This document shows positions 1 to 9,185 of a stretch of DNA of 64,000 bases, piece by piece. The stretch comes from Mesorhizobium denitrificans (GTDB lineage: Bacteria > Pseudomonadota > Alphaproteobacteria > Rhizobiales > Rhizobiaceae), in NCBI RefSeq assembly GCF_003403035.1, contig NZ_QURN01000003.1, forward strand, positions 124,001 through 188,000, in the 5' to 3' direction. The stretch's first letter is position 1, and every line of letters starts with the position of its first letter. The notes under the pieces were generated by a model, which had not been told where the DNA came from, made no database searches, and worked only from the letters and a program-made list of their open reading frames with translations. The translations under genes and the position numbers were made by a program.

Positions 1-720
1 CTTTGGAGCTGGGCGGAAATCGCCGGCGCGCCGCGTGAGCTGATGGACCGGTGGCGCGACCGCGACATCCGCGCCGAAATCCAGAACGAACTCCCCTTCC
101 CCGTATTCTTGCAGAACGACGCAACATCGGCCTGCGGCGCCGAACTCGTTTTCGGTCGCGTTAACGACCTTCGCGATTTCGTCTATTTCTTTATCGGCGC
201 GTTTGCAGGTGGTGGTGTCGTCCTGAACGGTCGGCTCTATTCCGGCCCCACCGGCAATGCTGGCGCGCTCGGCTCCATGCCGGTGCCGGGTCCGGCGGGC
301 AGGCCCGCCCAGCTCATCGACATCGCCTCACTCGGCGTTCTGGAAAAGCGCCTTAAAGCAGCAGGCAGCACCGTCGCAAATCGCTGGACAGAGTTGCGCA
401 ATTGGCAGGATGCCGGAGCCGTGGCCGATCAGTGGATCACTGACGCCGCCAACGCGCTTGCCTATTCCGTCGTTTCCGCCACTTCGGTAATCGATTTCGA
501 AGCCGCGATAATCGAAGGCTGGATGCCGCCGGAAATACGCGCGCGCCTCACAAACTCGGTCCGCGCCGCGCTGGCGCGCATTGACGTCGAGGGTCTGAAA
601 GTTCCCGAAATCCGCGAAGGCTCGGTGGGGCATCACGCCCGCGCAATCGGTGCGGCCAGCCTGCCGCTTTCCGAGCGCTTTCTTGTCGGCTCTAACGCAT
701 TGTCCTTCGGAGCAACTTGA
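1..720 (+). CDS. ROK family protein, 5' end outside window
   Basis: C-terminal 239 residues of a ROK-fold protein (sugar kinase or ROK transcriptional repressor). The frame is open from base 1, so the true start lies upstream of the window. The visible part has the ROK sugar-kinase core: an Asn-Asp-Ala stretch near the start (FLQNDATSACGAE), then a Gly-rich segment (FAGGGVVLNGRLYSGPTGNAGALG) typical of the second half of the fold. The usual ROK zinc-binding cysteine cluster after that Gly-rich segment is missing. Its stop overlaps the next gene's ATG (TGATG), so it is co-transcribed with a sugar mutarotase and a PfkB kinase, which points to sugar catabolism. Without the N-terminus, where a repressor would carry an HTH domain, kinase and regulator cannot be told apart. 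Confidence 0.8.
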   Translation, partial: LWSWAEIAGAPRELMDRWRDRDIRAEIQNELPFPVFLQNDATSACGAELVFGRVNDLRDFVYFFIGAFAGGGVVLNGRLYSGPTGNAGALGSMPVPGPAGRPAQLIDIASLGVLEKRLKAAGSTVANRWTELRNWQDAGAVADQWITDAANALAYSVVSATSVIDFEAAIIEGWMPPEIRARLTNSVRAALARIDVEGLKVPEIREGSVGHHARAIGAASLPLSERFLVGSNALSFGAT

Positions 721-1148
721 TGTTGATCGGCATTCCCCCAATTCTCGGCCCGGAGTTGCTCGCCACGTTGCGCGCGATGGGGCACACGGATGAAATCGCG
801 CTGGTGGATGGCAACTACCCTGCCCTCGAACATGCGCGCCGCCTCATCCGCGCCGACGGACATGACCTTCTCAGCGTGCTTGATGCGGTGCTGCAAGTTA
901 CCCCCGTCGATGACTTCGTTGATGAGGCGATTTTCCGCTCATCCGTCAAAGGCGACCCCGCGCTTTCCGATCCGGTCCACGCCGAGATTCAGGCGATCTG
1001 CGCGCGCCGTGCGCCGGGGCGCTCCGTCACGCCGCTTGCGGGGGCGGAGTTTTACGCGCGCGTAAAATCGGCCCACACCGTAGTTGCCACCAGCGAACCG
1101 CGCCTCTATGCAAACGTCATCGTTCGCAAGGGCGTGATCTACCCGTAA
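720..1148 (+). CDS. RbsD/FucU family sugar mutarotase
   Basis: Protein of 142 residues of the RbsD/FucU fold, which interconverts anomers of sugars such as fucose or ribose in the cytoplasm. Visible family features are the N-terminal LxATLRAMGHTDEIALVDGNYPA segment with the His-Thr-Asp turn, and the C-terminal Tyr-Ala-Asn segment (LYANVIVRKGVI). The length is normal for FucU proteins. The ATG at 720 overlaps the upstream TGA. A TTG three bases earlier is possible but less likely. It sits between a ROK protein and a PfkB kinase, so it probably feeds the correct anomer of the same sugar to the kinase. The exact sugar cannot be read from the sequence. Confidence 0.85.
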   Translation: MLIGIPPILGPELLATLRAMGHTDEIALVDGNYPALEHARRLIRADGHDLLSVLDAVLQVTPVDDFVDEAIFRSSVKGDPALSDPVHAEIQAICARRAPGRSVTPLAGAEFYARVKSAHTVVATSEPRLYANVIVRKGVIYP

Positions 1149-1159
1149 GGAGAGAAAAA

Positions 1160-2083
1160 GTGATCGTTTGCTGTGGCGAAGCGCTGATCGACATGCTGCC
1201 TCGCACCACCACGCTTGGCGAAACCGCCTTCGCGCCCTATGTCGGTGGCGCGGTGTTCAACACCGCCATCGCGCTGGGCCGTCTTGAGGTTCCGACCGGC
1301 TTTTTCAGTGGCATTTCTACGGATTTCTTCGGCGATATGCTGCGCGACACGCTTGCCGCCAGCAATGTTGACCTGAGCCTCGTCAAGTTCTCCGATCTGC
1401 CTACGACGATGGCCTTCGTGCGGCTTGAAAACGGCCATGCCTCCTACCTCTTCTATGATGAACAAACCGCCGGGCGCATGCTCTACGAGAGCGACCTTCC
1501 CGATATTGGCGATCATGTCGAGGCCATGCATTTCAGTTGCATCAGCCTCATTCCCGAACCTTGCGGCGGCACGTATGAAGCGCTGATGCGGCGCGAAAGC
1601 AGCAAGCGCGTCATGATGTTTGACCCGAACATCCGCAAGAATTTCATCAAGGACAAAGCTTCCCATGTCGCGCGCATGAAGCGCATGGTCGCAATGGCCG
1701 ACATCGTAAAGCTGTCCGACGAGGATCTCGATTGGTTCGGCGAACCGGGCACGACGCAGGAAATCGCCGCCCGTTGGCTAACGCTCGGTCCCAAGCTCAT
1801 CGTCATCACCAAGGGCGCGAGCGGATTGGTTGCCTACAGCAAGGATCATCACATAACTGTGCCAGCCGAGCGCGTGCAGGTTGTGGATACGGTCGGCGCT
1901 GGCGACACTATCAACGCTGGCATATTGTGCTCGCTTCGCGATCAAACGCTGCTGACCAAGGCTGCCATCGCAGCGCTGACTCCCGGCCAGATCGAAGCTG
2001 TCTTGCGCTTCAGCGCCAAAGCCGCCGCCTTCACAGTCTCCCGCGCTGGCGCAAACCCACCCACCCGCGAAGAAATGCGGTAG
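1160..2083 (+). CDS. PfkB family carbohydrate kinase (fructokinase-like)
   Basis: ATP-dependent sugar kinase of the ribokinase/PfkB family, 307 residues. It begins with the N-terminal signature around CCGEALIDM and GGAVFNTAIALGRL. Near the C-terminus it has the anion-hole/catalytic motif DTVGAGDTINAG, whose Asp is the general base. The start is GTG at 1160, chosen because a strong AAGGAGAG lies just upstream (1147-1154). It is the third gene of the ROK-mutarotase-kinase operon. Fructokinase is the closest family match, but PfkB substrate specificity is hard to predict. A hairpin at 2143-2166 separates it from the convergent cysQ. Confidence 0.87.
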   Translation: MIVCCGEALIDMLPRTTTLGETAFAPYVGGAVFNTAIALGRLEVPTGFFSGISTDFFGDMLRDTLAASNVDLSLVKFSDLPTTMAFVRLENGHASYLFYDEQTAGRMLYESDLPDIGDHVEAMHFSCISLIPEPCGGTYEALMRRESSKRVMMFDPNIRKNFIKDKASHVARMKRMVAMADIVKLSDEDLDWFGEPGTTQEIAARWLTLGPKLIVITKGASGLVAYSKDHHITVPAERVQVVDTVGAGDTINAGILCSLRDQTLLTKAAIAALTPGQIEAVLRFSAKAAAFTVSRAGANPPTREEMR

Positions 2084-2142
2084 GACCATTCCGTGGTAGG
2101 CAATTTTCAATTTTTGAATCGGCGCCAACGTTTCAATTCCCA

Positions 2143-2166
2143 CTCTCCCCGTCAAAACGGGGAGAG
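2143..2166. terminator. Repeat-derived hairpin between convergent genes
   Basis: Perfect 10-bp inverted repeat CTCTCCCCGT (2143-2152) and ACGGGGAGAG (2157-2166) with a CAAA loop. It sits in the short space between the ends of the PfkB kinase and the convergent cysQ. It has no clear T-run, so termination is an inference. The GGGGAGAG and GTGAGGGG text resembles the dispersed repeat arms found elsewhere in the window. Confidence 0.5.
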
Positions 2167-2205
2167 GGTGAGGGGCAGCATAAACGTTGACGCTTAGGCT
2201 TTTCC

Positions 2206-3012
2206 CTAACTCGTACTCGCGATGAAATTCGGGTTGGCGAAATCGCTGTCATGTGCCTGATTGCGCTTGCCGTAGCGCAGCGCAGCGCCATCCAATGTCC
2301 GCGTCATGCCACCGGCAGCGCGTAGCACGGCATCGCCAGCGGCGGTGTCCCACTCCATCGTTCGCGTAAATCGCGGATAGAGATCCGCCTCGCCACACGC
2401 CAGCAGGCAAAACTTCAGCGATGACCCCACCGACACCAGCTCCGCCGTGCCGATGCTGCGAATAAACGCTTCCGTCTCGGGCGAAAAATGCGACCTGCTG
2501 GCGACGATCGTCAGCGGCTCCTGTTTCGGGCGCACCGTTATGCGGTGTCGCTCGCTCACCTCGCCGTCTTCCGAAACCTTCATCGCCTCGGCGTGGCCCG
2601 GCCTGCCTGAAAACAGCCTGCCGCTGCATGGCGCCAGCACTACACCCACCACGGGCGTACCCTCGCGCACCAGCGCAATGTTCACCGTAAAATCCTGATG
2701 TCGCTTGACGAATTCCTTCGTCCCGTCGAGCGGATCGACAATGAAGAACGCACCGCCCAGTTCGGGCACCGCGCGCCCTGCCGCGCACTCTTCCTCCGCC
2801 ACGCAGGGAATATGCGGAAAGGCCGCGCGCAAGCCCGCGAGTATCACCTTTTCCGCAGCATGATCCGCCTCGGTTACGGGTGAGCAATCATCCTTTTCGA
2901 GGACGGAAAAGTCCCGGCGAAACACATCCATGATCCGGCGACCGGCATCGATTGCCAGTTGCTCGAAAAGGGATTGCGTTTCAGCGTATTCAGATTCCGC
3001 CCCCGTCGTCAT
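2206..3012 (-). CDS. cysQ: 3'(2'),5'-bisphosphate nucleotidase CysQ
   Basis: Inositol-monophosphatase-fold phosphatase of 268 residues that hydrolyses PAP (3'-phosphoadenosine 5'-phosphate) to AMP, removing the inhibitory by-product of sulfate assimilation. Metal-binding motifs are visible: an acidic EEE segment near residue 73, the DPLDGTKEF signature near 93, and [11 protein letters not shown] near 217. The ATG overlaps the end of cysNC by 23 bases, so the two are translationally linked. Its place after cysD-cysNC supports the CysQ assignment over a generic inositol phosphatase. Confidence 0.92.
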   Translation of the reverse strand: MTTGAESEYAETQSLFEQLAIDAGRRIMDVFRRDFSVLEKDDCSPVTEADHAAEKVILAGLRAAFPHIPCVAEEECAAGRAVPELGGAFFIVDPLDGTKEFVKRHQDFTVNIALVREGTPVVGVVLAPCSGRLFSGRPGHAEAMKVSEDGEVSERHRITVRPKQEPLTIVASRSHFSPETEAFIRSIGTAELVSVGSSLKFCLLACGEADLYPRFTRTMEWDTAAGDAVLRAAGGMTRTLDGAALRYGKRNQAHDSDFANPNFIASTS

Positions 3013-4927
3013 ATTCCTGCTCAGCCGTATCGCGCTCGGTCAGCCACTTCTCGATGGCGTCAACCATCTCTTCGGGCGATTTGCCGGCGGTTTCAAGATG
3101 AATCTCGGGTGCCTCCGGCGCTTCGTAAGGCGAGTCGATGCCCGTGAAGTTCTTGATCTCGCCAGCCGCAGCGCGCGCATAGAGACCCTTTGGGTCGCGC
3201 CGCGCGCATTCTTCCAGCGGCGTGTCGACAAAAATCTCGATGAAATCACCCTTGGGCAACAGGTCGCGCGCCAACTGCCGCTCCGCCCGGAACGGCGAGA
3301 TAAACGACACCAGCACGATCAACCCGGCATCCGCCATCAGCTTCGCCACCTCGGCCACGCGGCGAATATTCTCCACGCGGTCCTGTTCGGTGAACCCAAG
3401 GTCACGGTTGAGCCCGTGCCGCACATTGTCGCCGTCCAACACATAAGTGTGCCGACCGGAAAGATGCAGCTTCTTGTCCAGCAGCCCCGCAATGGTGGAT
3501 TTGCCGGAGCCCGACAAGCCAGTGAACCAGATCACCGCGGGCTTCTGGTGCTTCTGCGCCGCGCGGGCCTTGGCGTCCACTTCCAGCGCCTGCCAATGGA
3601 TGTTGGCCGCACGGCGCAGCGGGTTGACGATCATGCCCGCGCCCACCGTCGCATTGCTGATCCGGTCGATGATGATGAAAGAACCCGTCGCGCGATTTTC
3701 GGCAAAGCTGTCGAAAGCAATCGGCGTCTGCGTGGACACATTCACCAGCGCAACTTCGTTCATCGCCAGAGATTTCGCCGCCTCCTGCGCGAAATTATTG
3801 ACGTTGATGCGATAGCGCAGGTCCGTCACCGTCGCGGGCGATTGGTCCGTTTCCGTCCGCAGAATATACGAGCGCCCCGGCCTCAGCGCCTGCTCATCGA
3901 ACCACACGAGTTGCGCGGCAAACTGGTCTGCCACATGCGGGCGTCCGTTCGGCGCAACCAGCATGTTGCCGCGCGAAACTTCGATTTCGTCCTCCAGAAC
4001 CAGCGTCACCGCCTGCCCGGCAACCGCCACCGGCAGGTCGCCATCCTGGGTTACAATGCGCTTCACCTTGCTCGCGCGGCCAGACTTGGCAACCACAACG
4101 GCATCGCCGGGCGAAATCGAGCCTGCCGCAATCGTCCCCGCGAACCCTCTGAAATCGAGGTTCGGGCGGTTCACATATTGCACGGGAAACCGGAAAGGCC
4201 GTGCATCGGCAGCCTCATCCAAGGGCACGGATTCCAGATATTCAAGTAGCGTCGGCCCCTGATACCAGCCCATGTTTTCAGAGCGCCGCGTGACGTTGTC
4301 GCCGTAGCGCGCAGACATGGGGATAGCTTCTATCGAACTGAATCCGAGATCGGCTGCAAACTTCTGATAATCTTCGACAATTCGCTGATACGTTGCCTGA
4401 TCATAATCGATCAGATCGATCTTGTTGATCGCCACAACAATTCTGCGGATGCCGAGCAGCGAAGCGATAATCGAATGGCGGCGCGTCTGGGTCAGCACAC
4501 CCTGCCGCGCATCGACCAGCACTACGGCGAGGTCCGCCGTCGAGGCGCCCGTCGCCATGTTGCGCGTATATTGCTCATGCCCCGGCGTATCCGCCACGAT
4601 GAACTTGCGCTTGGCGGTTGCGAAAAACCGATACGCAACGTCGATCGTGATGCCCTGCTCACGCTCCGCCTCAAGCCCGTCTACCAGCAGCGCCAGATCG
4701 ATGTCTTCGCCGGTCGTTCCGTGTTTGCGGGAGTCCCGCTCCAGCGCCGCAAGCTGGTCCTCGAAGATCAGCTTGGTGTCGTATAGCAAACGCCCGATCA
4801 GCGTCGACTTGCCGTCATCTACAGAACCGCAGGTGAGAAACCGCAGCAGCGATTTGTGTTCCTGTTCGGCCAGCCAGGCGCGAACGTCATAGTCCGGCTC
4901 GACGGCCAGTGCAGTGTTCTGGCGCAT
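2990..4927 (-). CDS. cysNC: Bifunctional ATP-sulfurylase GTPase subunit / APS kinase (CysN/C)
   Basis: A 645-residue fusion. The N-terminal two thirds are the CysN elongation-factor-like GTPase: P-loop GSVDDGKST near residue 35, [12 protein letters not shown] and NKIDL. It couples GTP hydrolysis to synthesis of APS from sulfate and ATP. The C-terminal third is APS kinase (CysC), which makes PAPS, with its own P-loop GLSGSGKST near residue 470 and [15 protein letters not shown]. The N/C fusion is common in rhizobia. Only two bases separate it from the cysD stop, and it overlaps cysQ downstream. Confidence 0.96.
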   Translation of the reverse strand: MRQNTALAVEPDYDVRAWLAEQEHKSLLRFLTCGSVDDGKSTLIGRLLYDTKLIFEDQLAALERDSRKHGTTGEDIDLALLVDGLEAEREQGITIDVAYRFFATAKRKFIVADTPGHEQYTRNMATGASTADLAVVLVDARQGVLTQTRRHSIIASLLGIRRIVVAINKIDLIDYDQATYQRIVEDYQKFAADLGFSSIEAIPMSARYGDNVTRRSENMGWYQGPTLLEYLESVPLDEAADARPFRFPVQYVNRPNLDFRGFAGTIAAGSISPGDAVVVAKSGRASKVKRIVTQDGDLPVAVAGQAVTLVLEDEIEVSRGNMLVAPNGRPHVADQFAAQLVWFDEQALRPGRSYILRTETDQSPATVTDLRYRINVNNFAQEAAKSLAMNEVALVNVSTQTPIAFDSFAENRATGSFIIIDRISNATVGAGMIVNPLRRAANIHWQALEVDAKARAAQKHQKPAVIWFTGLSGSGKSTIAGLLDKKLHLSGRHTYVLDGDNVRHGLNRDLGFTEQDRVENIRRVAEVAKLMADAGLIVLVSFISPFRAERQLARDLLPKGDFIEIFVDTPLEECARRDPKGLYARAAAGEIKNFTGIDSPYEAPEAPEIHLETAGKSPEEMVDAIEKWLTERDTAEQEYDDGGGI

Positions 4928-4929
4928 GG

Positions 4930-5835
4930 TCAGAAATATCCCTCGCGCTTTTTCTTTTCCATTGATCCGGCTTCGTCCTTGTCGATCAACCGGCCCTGCC
5001 GCTCCGAGGTGCGCGCCACCAGCATTTCGCTGACGATCTCTTCAAGCGTTTCCGCGTCGGAGTCGATTGCGCCCGTCAGCGGGTAGCAACCCAGCGTGCG
5101 AAAGCGCACCAGCCGGTTTTCGACCACTTCGCCCTCATGCAGCTTCATGCGCTCGTCGTCGCGCATGATCAGCATTCCGTCGCGCTCCACCACCGGGCGG
5201 CGCGCCGCAAAATAAAGCGGAACAATCGGAATGTTCTCGCGCAAAATGTACTGCCAGATATCCAGCTCGGTCCAATTCGAAAGCGGAAATACGCGGATCG
5301 ATTCGCCCGGCGAAACGCGCGTGTTGAAGGTCTTCCACATTTCCGGGCGCTGGTGCTTGGGGTCCCATGCGTGCTGCGCGTTGCGGAATGAGAAAATGCG
5401 CTCCTTGGCGCGAGACTTTTCCTCGTCGCGCCGCGCGCCGCCAAAGGCCGCATCGAAGCCGTATTCGTCCAGCGCCTGCCGCAGCGCAACAGTCTTCATC
5501 ACATGCGTGTGCGTGTTCGAGCCGTGGTCGAACGGGTTGATGCCGTCGCGCACGCCATCTTCATTGATGTGCACCAGCAGGTCGAATCCATGTTCGCGCG
5601 CCATGCGGTCGCGAAACTCGATCATCTCGTGAAATTTCCATGTCGTGTCGACATGCAGAAATGGAAATGGCGGCTTGGCGGGATAGAACGCTTTCATCGC
5701 CAGATGCAGCAGGACGGACGAGTCCTTGCCGACAGAGTACAGCATCACCGGCTTGGTGAAGGTGGCTGCAACCTCGCGAAAAATATGAATCGCTTCCGCT
5801 TCAAGGCGGTCGAGATGTGAAAGTCGCGCGAGCAT
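4930..5835 (-). CDS. cysD: Sulfate adenylyltransferase subunit 2 CysD
   Basis: The PP-loop ATP pyrophosphatase subunit of ATP sulfurylase, which adenylates sulfate together with CysN. The PP-loop motif [13 protein letters not shown] is near residue 36. The frame is open up to a TTG at 5886 and an ATG at 5877. I prefer the ATG at 5835 because AAAGG lies 8 bases upstream and the protein then starts [18 protein letters not shown], which lines up with the E. coli CysD start and gives 301 residues. First gene of cysD-cysNC-cysQ. Confidence 0.93.
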   Translation of the reverse strand: MLARLSHLDRLEAEAIHIFREVAATFTKPVMLYSVGKDSSVLLHLAMKAFYPAKPPFPFLHVDTTWKFHEMIEFRDRMAREHGFDLLVHINEDGVRDGINPFDHGSNTHTHVMKTVALRQALDEYGFDAAFGGARRDEEKSRAKERIFSFRNAQHAWDPKHQRPEMWKTFNTRVSPGESIRVFPLSNWTELDIWQYILRENIPIVPLYFAARRPVVERDGMLIMRDDERMKLHEGEVVENRLVRFRTLGCYPLTGAIDSDAETLEEIVSEMLVARTSERQGRLIDKDEAGSMEKKKREGYF

Positions 5836-6078
5836 TGCCGTTGCCTTTTGGGTATGACCCGTCGGCAAAGCCGGCATGTCGGTCAAATTGAGTATGCTTG
5901 ACCGTGTTTAATGCAGCCGCATCCGCTACCCAAGAATGCCCATGCCAAAGGCGCAACGAATGGTGGGCGGGCATTTCGCGCATCCGCCACCTGTTGGAAT
6001 TGTTTTCCGCAGCGTGAGATTTTCGGTGCTTTCGGCTTCAAGTCAGCAAAAAAATCACCCCGCATGAGCGGTAGTCAC

Positions 6079-6112
6079 AAAAAAAGCCGGTGCGTTTCCG
6101 CACCGGCTTTTT
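6079..6112. terminator. Bidirectional rho-independent terminator
   Basis: GCCGGTGCG (6086-6094), TTTC loop, CGCACCGGC (6099-6107), flanked by A-run 6079-6085 and T-run 6108-6112. It works in either direction. It lies just past the bioY stop and so most likely ends the bioY transcript before the cysD promoter region. Confidence 0.9.
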
Positions 6113-6130
6113 CGCGAAATTCTATTCTAG

Positions 6131-6736
6131 TCAAACATTGCCGCGAAAACGCGCGATCACCTGCCACACAGCCGGAACGAGGCAGGCGGCCAGCGCAACC
6201 TTTATCAGGTCCGGCACGATGAACGGCGCAACGCCGAACTGCCAGGACTTGTCAACGCCGATCAGCACCGCGAGCCAGGCAAAGCCCATAGCCATCATGA
6301 TCACTTCGCCGGTCAGCAGCGCGCCGAAGAACTTGACGGGGTTGCGATCCAGCCCGCGGTCTGCTGCCCAGCCGGCAATCGCCGCCATCACGACAAAACC
6401 AGCAAGATAGCCCCCTGTCGGTCCCACCATGTACGCCAGTCCAATTCCCTTTTCAGGCGTACCCTGAAACACGGGAAGGCCATACGCGCCTTCAGCGAGA
6501 TAGAGCAGCACGGTCGCAACGCCCAGACGCCAGCCATAGGCTGCGCCGATCAGCAGCACGACAAGGCTCTGCAACGACAGATCGACCGGGCCGAGAACAA
6601 CCTTGGTCTTGGCCGAAAGCGCCAGCAATGCGCTGCCTGCGAGCGCCAGCAAAATCTGCGAAACGAGGCGCGTAACGTTATTTTTAGGGAGCGCCAGCGA
6701 AACAAGTGAGCTGGACTGGGTAGCGGCTGCGGACAT
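6131..6736 (-). CDS. bioY: Biotin transporter S component BioY
   Basis: Integral membrane substrate-binding subunit of a biotin ECF-type transporter, 201 residues with about six hydrophobic helices. BioY features visible are GPVDLSLQSLVVLLIGAAYG, the VLLYLAEGAYGLPVF segment and GPTGGYLAGF. The start at 6736 is set by AGGAGGG at 6743-6749, six bases upstream. A longer in-frame start at 6757 lacks support. No bioM or bioN is adjacent, so it either works alone or uses a shared energising module. A terminator follows at 6079-6112. I did not find a clear BioR box (TTATMKATAA) in the divergent promoter region. Confidence 0.93.
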   Translation of the reverse strand: MSAAATQSSSLVSLALPKNNVTRLVSQILLALAGSALLALSAKTKVVLGPVDLSLQSLVVLLIGAAYGWRLGVATVLLYLAEGAYGLPVFQGTPEKGIGLAYMVGPTGGYLAGFVVMAAIAGWAADRGLDRNPVKFFGALLTGEVIMMAMGFAWLAVLIGVDKSWQFGVAPFIVPDLIKVALAACLVPAVWQVIARFRGNV

Positions 6737-6827
6737 TAATTTCCCTCCTGAAGCCAATGTAGTTCGGGGTGCTTATATTAGCTTCCATGCTAAGCGGCAA
6801 ACGCTTTTGAATTCGGAGTTGTTGACA

Positions 6828-7724
6828 ATGGATTTCGATACAAATTTCGAGCCACGCTATGGCGAGCCTGTGGAAATCGCTTCCGGCCTGCTGCGCGTGA
6901 CCGCTCCGAATCCTGGTCCATTCACCTTCCACGGAACCAACAGCTACATCGTCGGCAGGGATTCGCTGGCGGTCATTGATCCCGGACCGGATGATGAATT
7001 GCATTTCGACACGCTCGTGCGCGCCATTAATGGGCGCCCTGTGTCGCATATTTTTGTCAGCCATACCCATCGCGATCATTCCCTGCTCGTCGCGCGGCTC
7101 AAGGCGCTTACCGGCGCGCCGACGCTTGCCGAAGGTCCCCACCGGCCCGCGCGCCCGTTGCGCATCGGCGAAGTAAACGCGCTCGACGCCAGCGCCGATC
7201 ATGATTTCATGCCCGACATTACGCTTGCCGATGGGCAGCGGATTGAGGGCGATGGCTGGGCGATCCGGACCGTGCTTACGCCCGGCCACTGCGCCAACCA
7301 CGCCGCCTTTGCGCTGGAGGATACCGGCATCCTGTTCTCGGCCGATCACGTAATGGCGTGGGCCACCTCGATCGTCGCGCCGCCGGATGGCGCAATGGTC
7401 GACTACATGACCTCGCTGGACAAGCTGCTCGCGCGCAAGGATCGCATATATTTTCCGGGCCATGGCGGTCCGGTGAAGTCGCCGCATAGCTTTGTGCGCG
7501 GCCTCAAGGCGCATCGCAAAATGCGCGAGCGCGCCGTGCTGGAGCGTATAGTCTCAGGCGACAGGACGATCCCGGAAATCGTATCCGCAATCTATCGCGA
7601 CACCGATCCGCGCCTGCACGGCGCTGCCGGTCTGTCAGTGCTGGCGCATCTGGAAGACCTTGTCGCCCGCGGGCAAGTGCGCGCAGAGGACGATGTCGCA
7701 ATAGATGGCGTGTTTTATCGGTAG
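6828..7724 (+). CDS. MBL-fold metallo-hydrolase
   Basis: Metallo-beta-lactamase-fold hydrolase of 298 residues. The metal motif HTHRDHS is near residue 78, followed by a second-site His (TPGHCANH), FSADHVMAW and the final FPGHGGP. The C-terminal 80 residues form a winged-helix-like tail (GAAGLSVLAHLEDLVARGQV), as in the LACTB2/RNase-Z-like hydrolases. The frame is open far upstream, but the ATG at 6828, with GGAG at 6815-6818, fits the domain start. It is divergent from bioY. The substrate is unknown; glyoxalase II-like and nuclease activity are both possible. Confidence 0.85.
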   Translation: MDFDTNFEPRYGEPVEIASGLLRVTAPNPGPFTFHGTNSYIVGRDSLAVIDPGPDDELHFDTLVRAINGRPVSHIFVSHTHRDHSLLVARLKALTGAPTLAEGPHRPARPLRIGEVNALDASADHDFMPDITLADGQRIEGDGWAIRTVLTPGHCANHAAFALEDTGILFSADHVMAWATSIVAPPDGAMVDYMTSLDKLLARKDRIYFPGHGGPVKSPHSFVRGLKAHRKMRERAVLERIVSGDRTIPEIVSAIYRDTDPRLHGAAGLSVLAHLEDLVARGQVRAEDDVAIDGVFYR

Positions 7725-7745
7725 GATTGCGCTCCGAAGCCGTGC

Positions 7746-8531
7746 CTATTCAGGCGCAGCGGGCGTCAGTGTCGCAACCTGCGCGTCGAGATCTTTCAAG
7801 AACGGGCCAACCAGCCCTGCATTAATGCCAAAATCTCTGTCGCCGTATCGCGACGCGGCGCGCATATCCACGTAGGTCGAATCGCCCTCCTCCACCAGCC
7901 TGACCACCACGTCAGAAGGCAGCGCCAGCACGGGCGAATATACCAGCGTTTCAATATTGAACCGGCTGCCGGTGCCGATCATTTTCGGCCCCAATATCTC
8001 CCAGCCATATTCTTTCATTGTGGCTTCCACCGCCGCGCGCACATTCTCGATTGGCACATCGTATCGCCGCCCCGCGACCTCTGGGTATTCACTGCTTTGC
8101 AGCGCTTTCCAGTCCTCGTTTGCCCCCTGAATGGCGTTTGTCCCGCGACCTCGTTCAGCCAGCGCCTCGGCAAAGGTCGGCGGCTCAGTGAGGTCGGTTG
8201 AGACATCGGCGAGCTTCGGCGTGGTCAGCGCCAGAAACACAGCGAAGCAGAACGGTACCAGCACCAACCCGCCAATCACGAAGGCTTTGCCAAGGTCGCG
8301 CCCGCCCCGATAGCCATAATACCAGACGCGGGGCAGCCCTATGCCTGCAAGCAGCACCGCGAGAAGCGCGAGCCCTGCGGCCGTGACGAGACTCCAGAAA
8401 AACGCCGGCGTTTCCAGAAGCAGCAGCCAATGCGCCGCCGTTGCGACAAACACCACCGCCAGCGCCAGCACGGCCAGTCTACGCGCCCAAGGCGCGCTCC
8501 ATGAAGCGCGCGTTTCCTCTATGATTCGCAT
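7746..8531 (-). CDS. DUF1499 family membrane protein
   Basis: Protein of 261 residues. Three hydrophobic helices lie in the first 110 residues (around 17-35, 42-64 and 82-102), followed by a soluble domain that resembles DUF1499: a conserved YPEV...RYD start and the motif VDMRAASRYGDRDFGINAGLV near residue 222. The family has no established function. It is convergent with the MBL hydrolase, 21 bases apart, and appears to be transcribed alone. Confidence 0.75.
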   Translation of the reverse strand: MRIIEETRASWSAPWARRLAVLALAVVFVATAAHWLLLLETPAFFWSLVTAAGLALLAVLLAGIGLPRVWYYGYRGGRDLGKAFVIGGLVLVPFCFAVFLALTTPKLADVSTDLTEPPTFAEALAERGRGTNAIQGANEDWKALQSSEYPEVAGRRYDVPIENVRAAVEATMKEYGWEILGPKMIGTGSRFNIETLVYSPVLALPSDVVVRLVEEGDSTYVDMRAASRYGDRDFGINAGLVGPFLKDLDAQVATLTPAAPE

Positions 8532-8580
8532 AAGAGCACTCTACCAACGGTAGTTTTTGCCGCCACACAGAGATTGCGCA

Positions 8581-8875
8581 TCAAAAATGGTGCGTAAAAT
8601 CCATTCGCTCGTGCAAAATGCGCAGGATCTCAACGTCGCCCTTCACATCCCGGCGGAAGAAGATCACATGCCGGTTGCAGGGTGCTACATCACATCCGAG
8701 CCTAAATTGCGCTGATCTCTCCCAAGCTCGGAGTATTTGCGAGCATAGCGAAAGTCTCGTTAAACTGCGTTAGATAGCGATCTGCCTGCTCGTCGCCCCA
8801 TGTCTCCAATGTGTAACCGCCAGCCTCGTCAAAATCGGCTTCCGCCAGAACCGTCAGGCGAAATCGAGCCTTCAT
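8581..8875 (-). pseudogene. ParE/RelE-family toxin, frameshifted
   Basis: Read from the ATG at 8875, this gives a ParE-like start (MKARFRLTVLAEADFDEAG, then LANTPSLGE) that hits TAG after 57 codons. The next frame continues the family C-terminus (NRHVIFFRRD, then EILRILHERMDF) to a TGA at 8581-8583. The combined length is 295 bases, one more than a multiple of three, so a single-base indel near the GGGAGAGATC tract (about 8710-8725) breaks the gene. The ATG overlaps the antitoxin stop (ATGA), the normal arrangement of an antitoxin-toxin pair. The toxin is probably inactive unless the frame is restored by slippage or the base is a sequencing error. Confidence 0.75.
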
Positions 8876-9120
8876 TTATCCGACCTCAATCGCGACAGAG
8901 ATTTTTTGAGCGAATAATTGGCAAACTCTGCCCGCCCTGCTTGCTGCAAACCGGCATCCATCGCGTCGCGCAATCGCTGCAGTTTTACATCATCTGCTGC
9001 TTCGGCCGCGATCTTGAGGCGCAATGCCTCACGGATCACCTCAGAGGCGTTGTTATATAGTCCCGAAGCGACCTTCTCCCGGACATATTCATCGAGCTTT
9101 TCGGTCAATGAGACGTGCAT
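8872..9120 (-). CDS. ParD-like type II antitoxin
   Basis: Ribbon-helix-helix antitoxin of 82 residues. The N-terminal beta strand and helices read MHVSLTEKLDEYVREKV then NNASEVIREALR, the usual ParD DNA-binding part, followed by a charged toxin-binding tail. The ATG at 9120 is preferred over a TTG at 9147 because AAGGA lies about 8 bases upstream. The stop overlaps the toxin start. As the toxin frame is broken, this is an orphan antitoxin that may still repress its own promoter. Confidence 0.85.
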   Translation of the reverse strand: MHVSLTEKLDEYVREKVASGLYNNASEVIREALRLKIAAEAADDVKLQRLRDAMDAGLQQAGRAEFANYSLKKSLSRLRSDK

Positions 9121-9185
9121 CGGCACATCCTTTCCACGAGCCGCCAATATACAAAGATTGTCAAACCTTATAAATTACCATTTCC

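Noticed and set aside
6737-6827. A BioR operator between bioY and the MBL gene
   Set aside because: I looked for TTATMKATAA and found only partial matches (such as TTATATTA), not enough to call.
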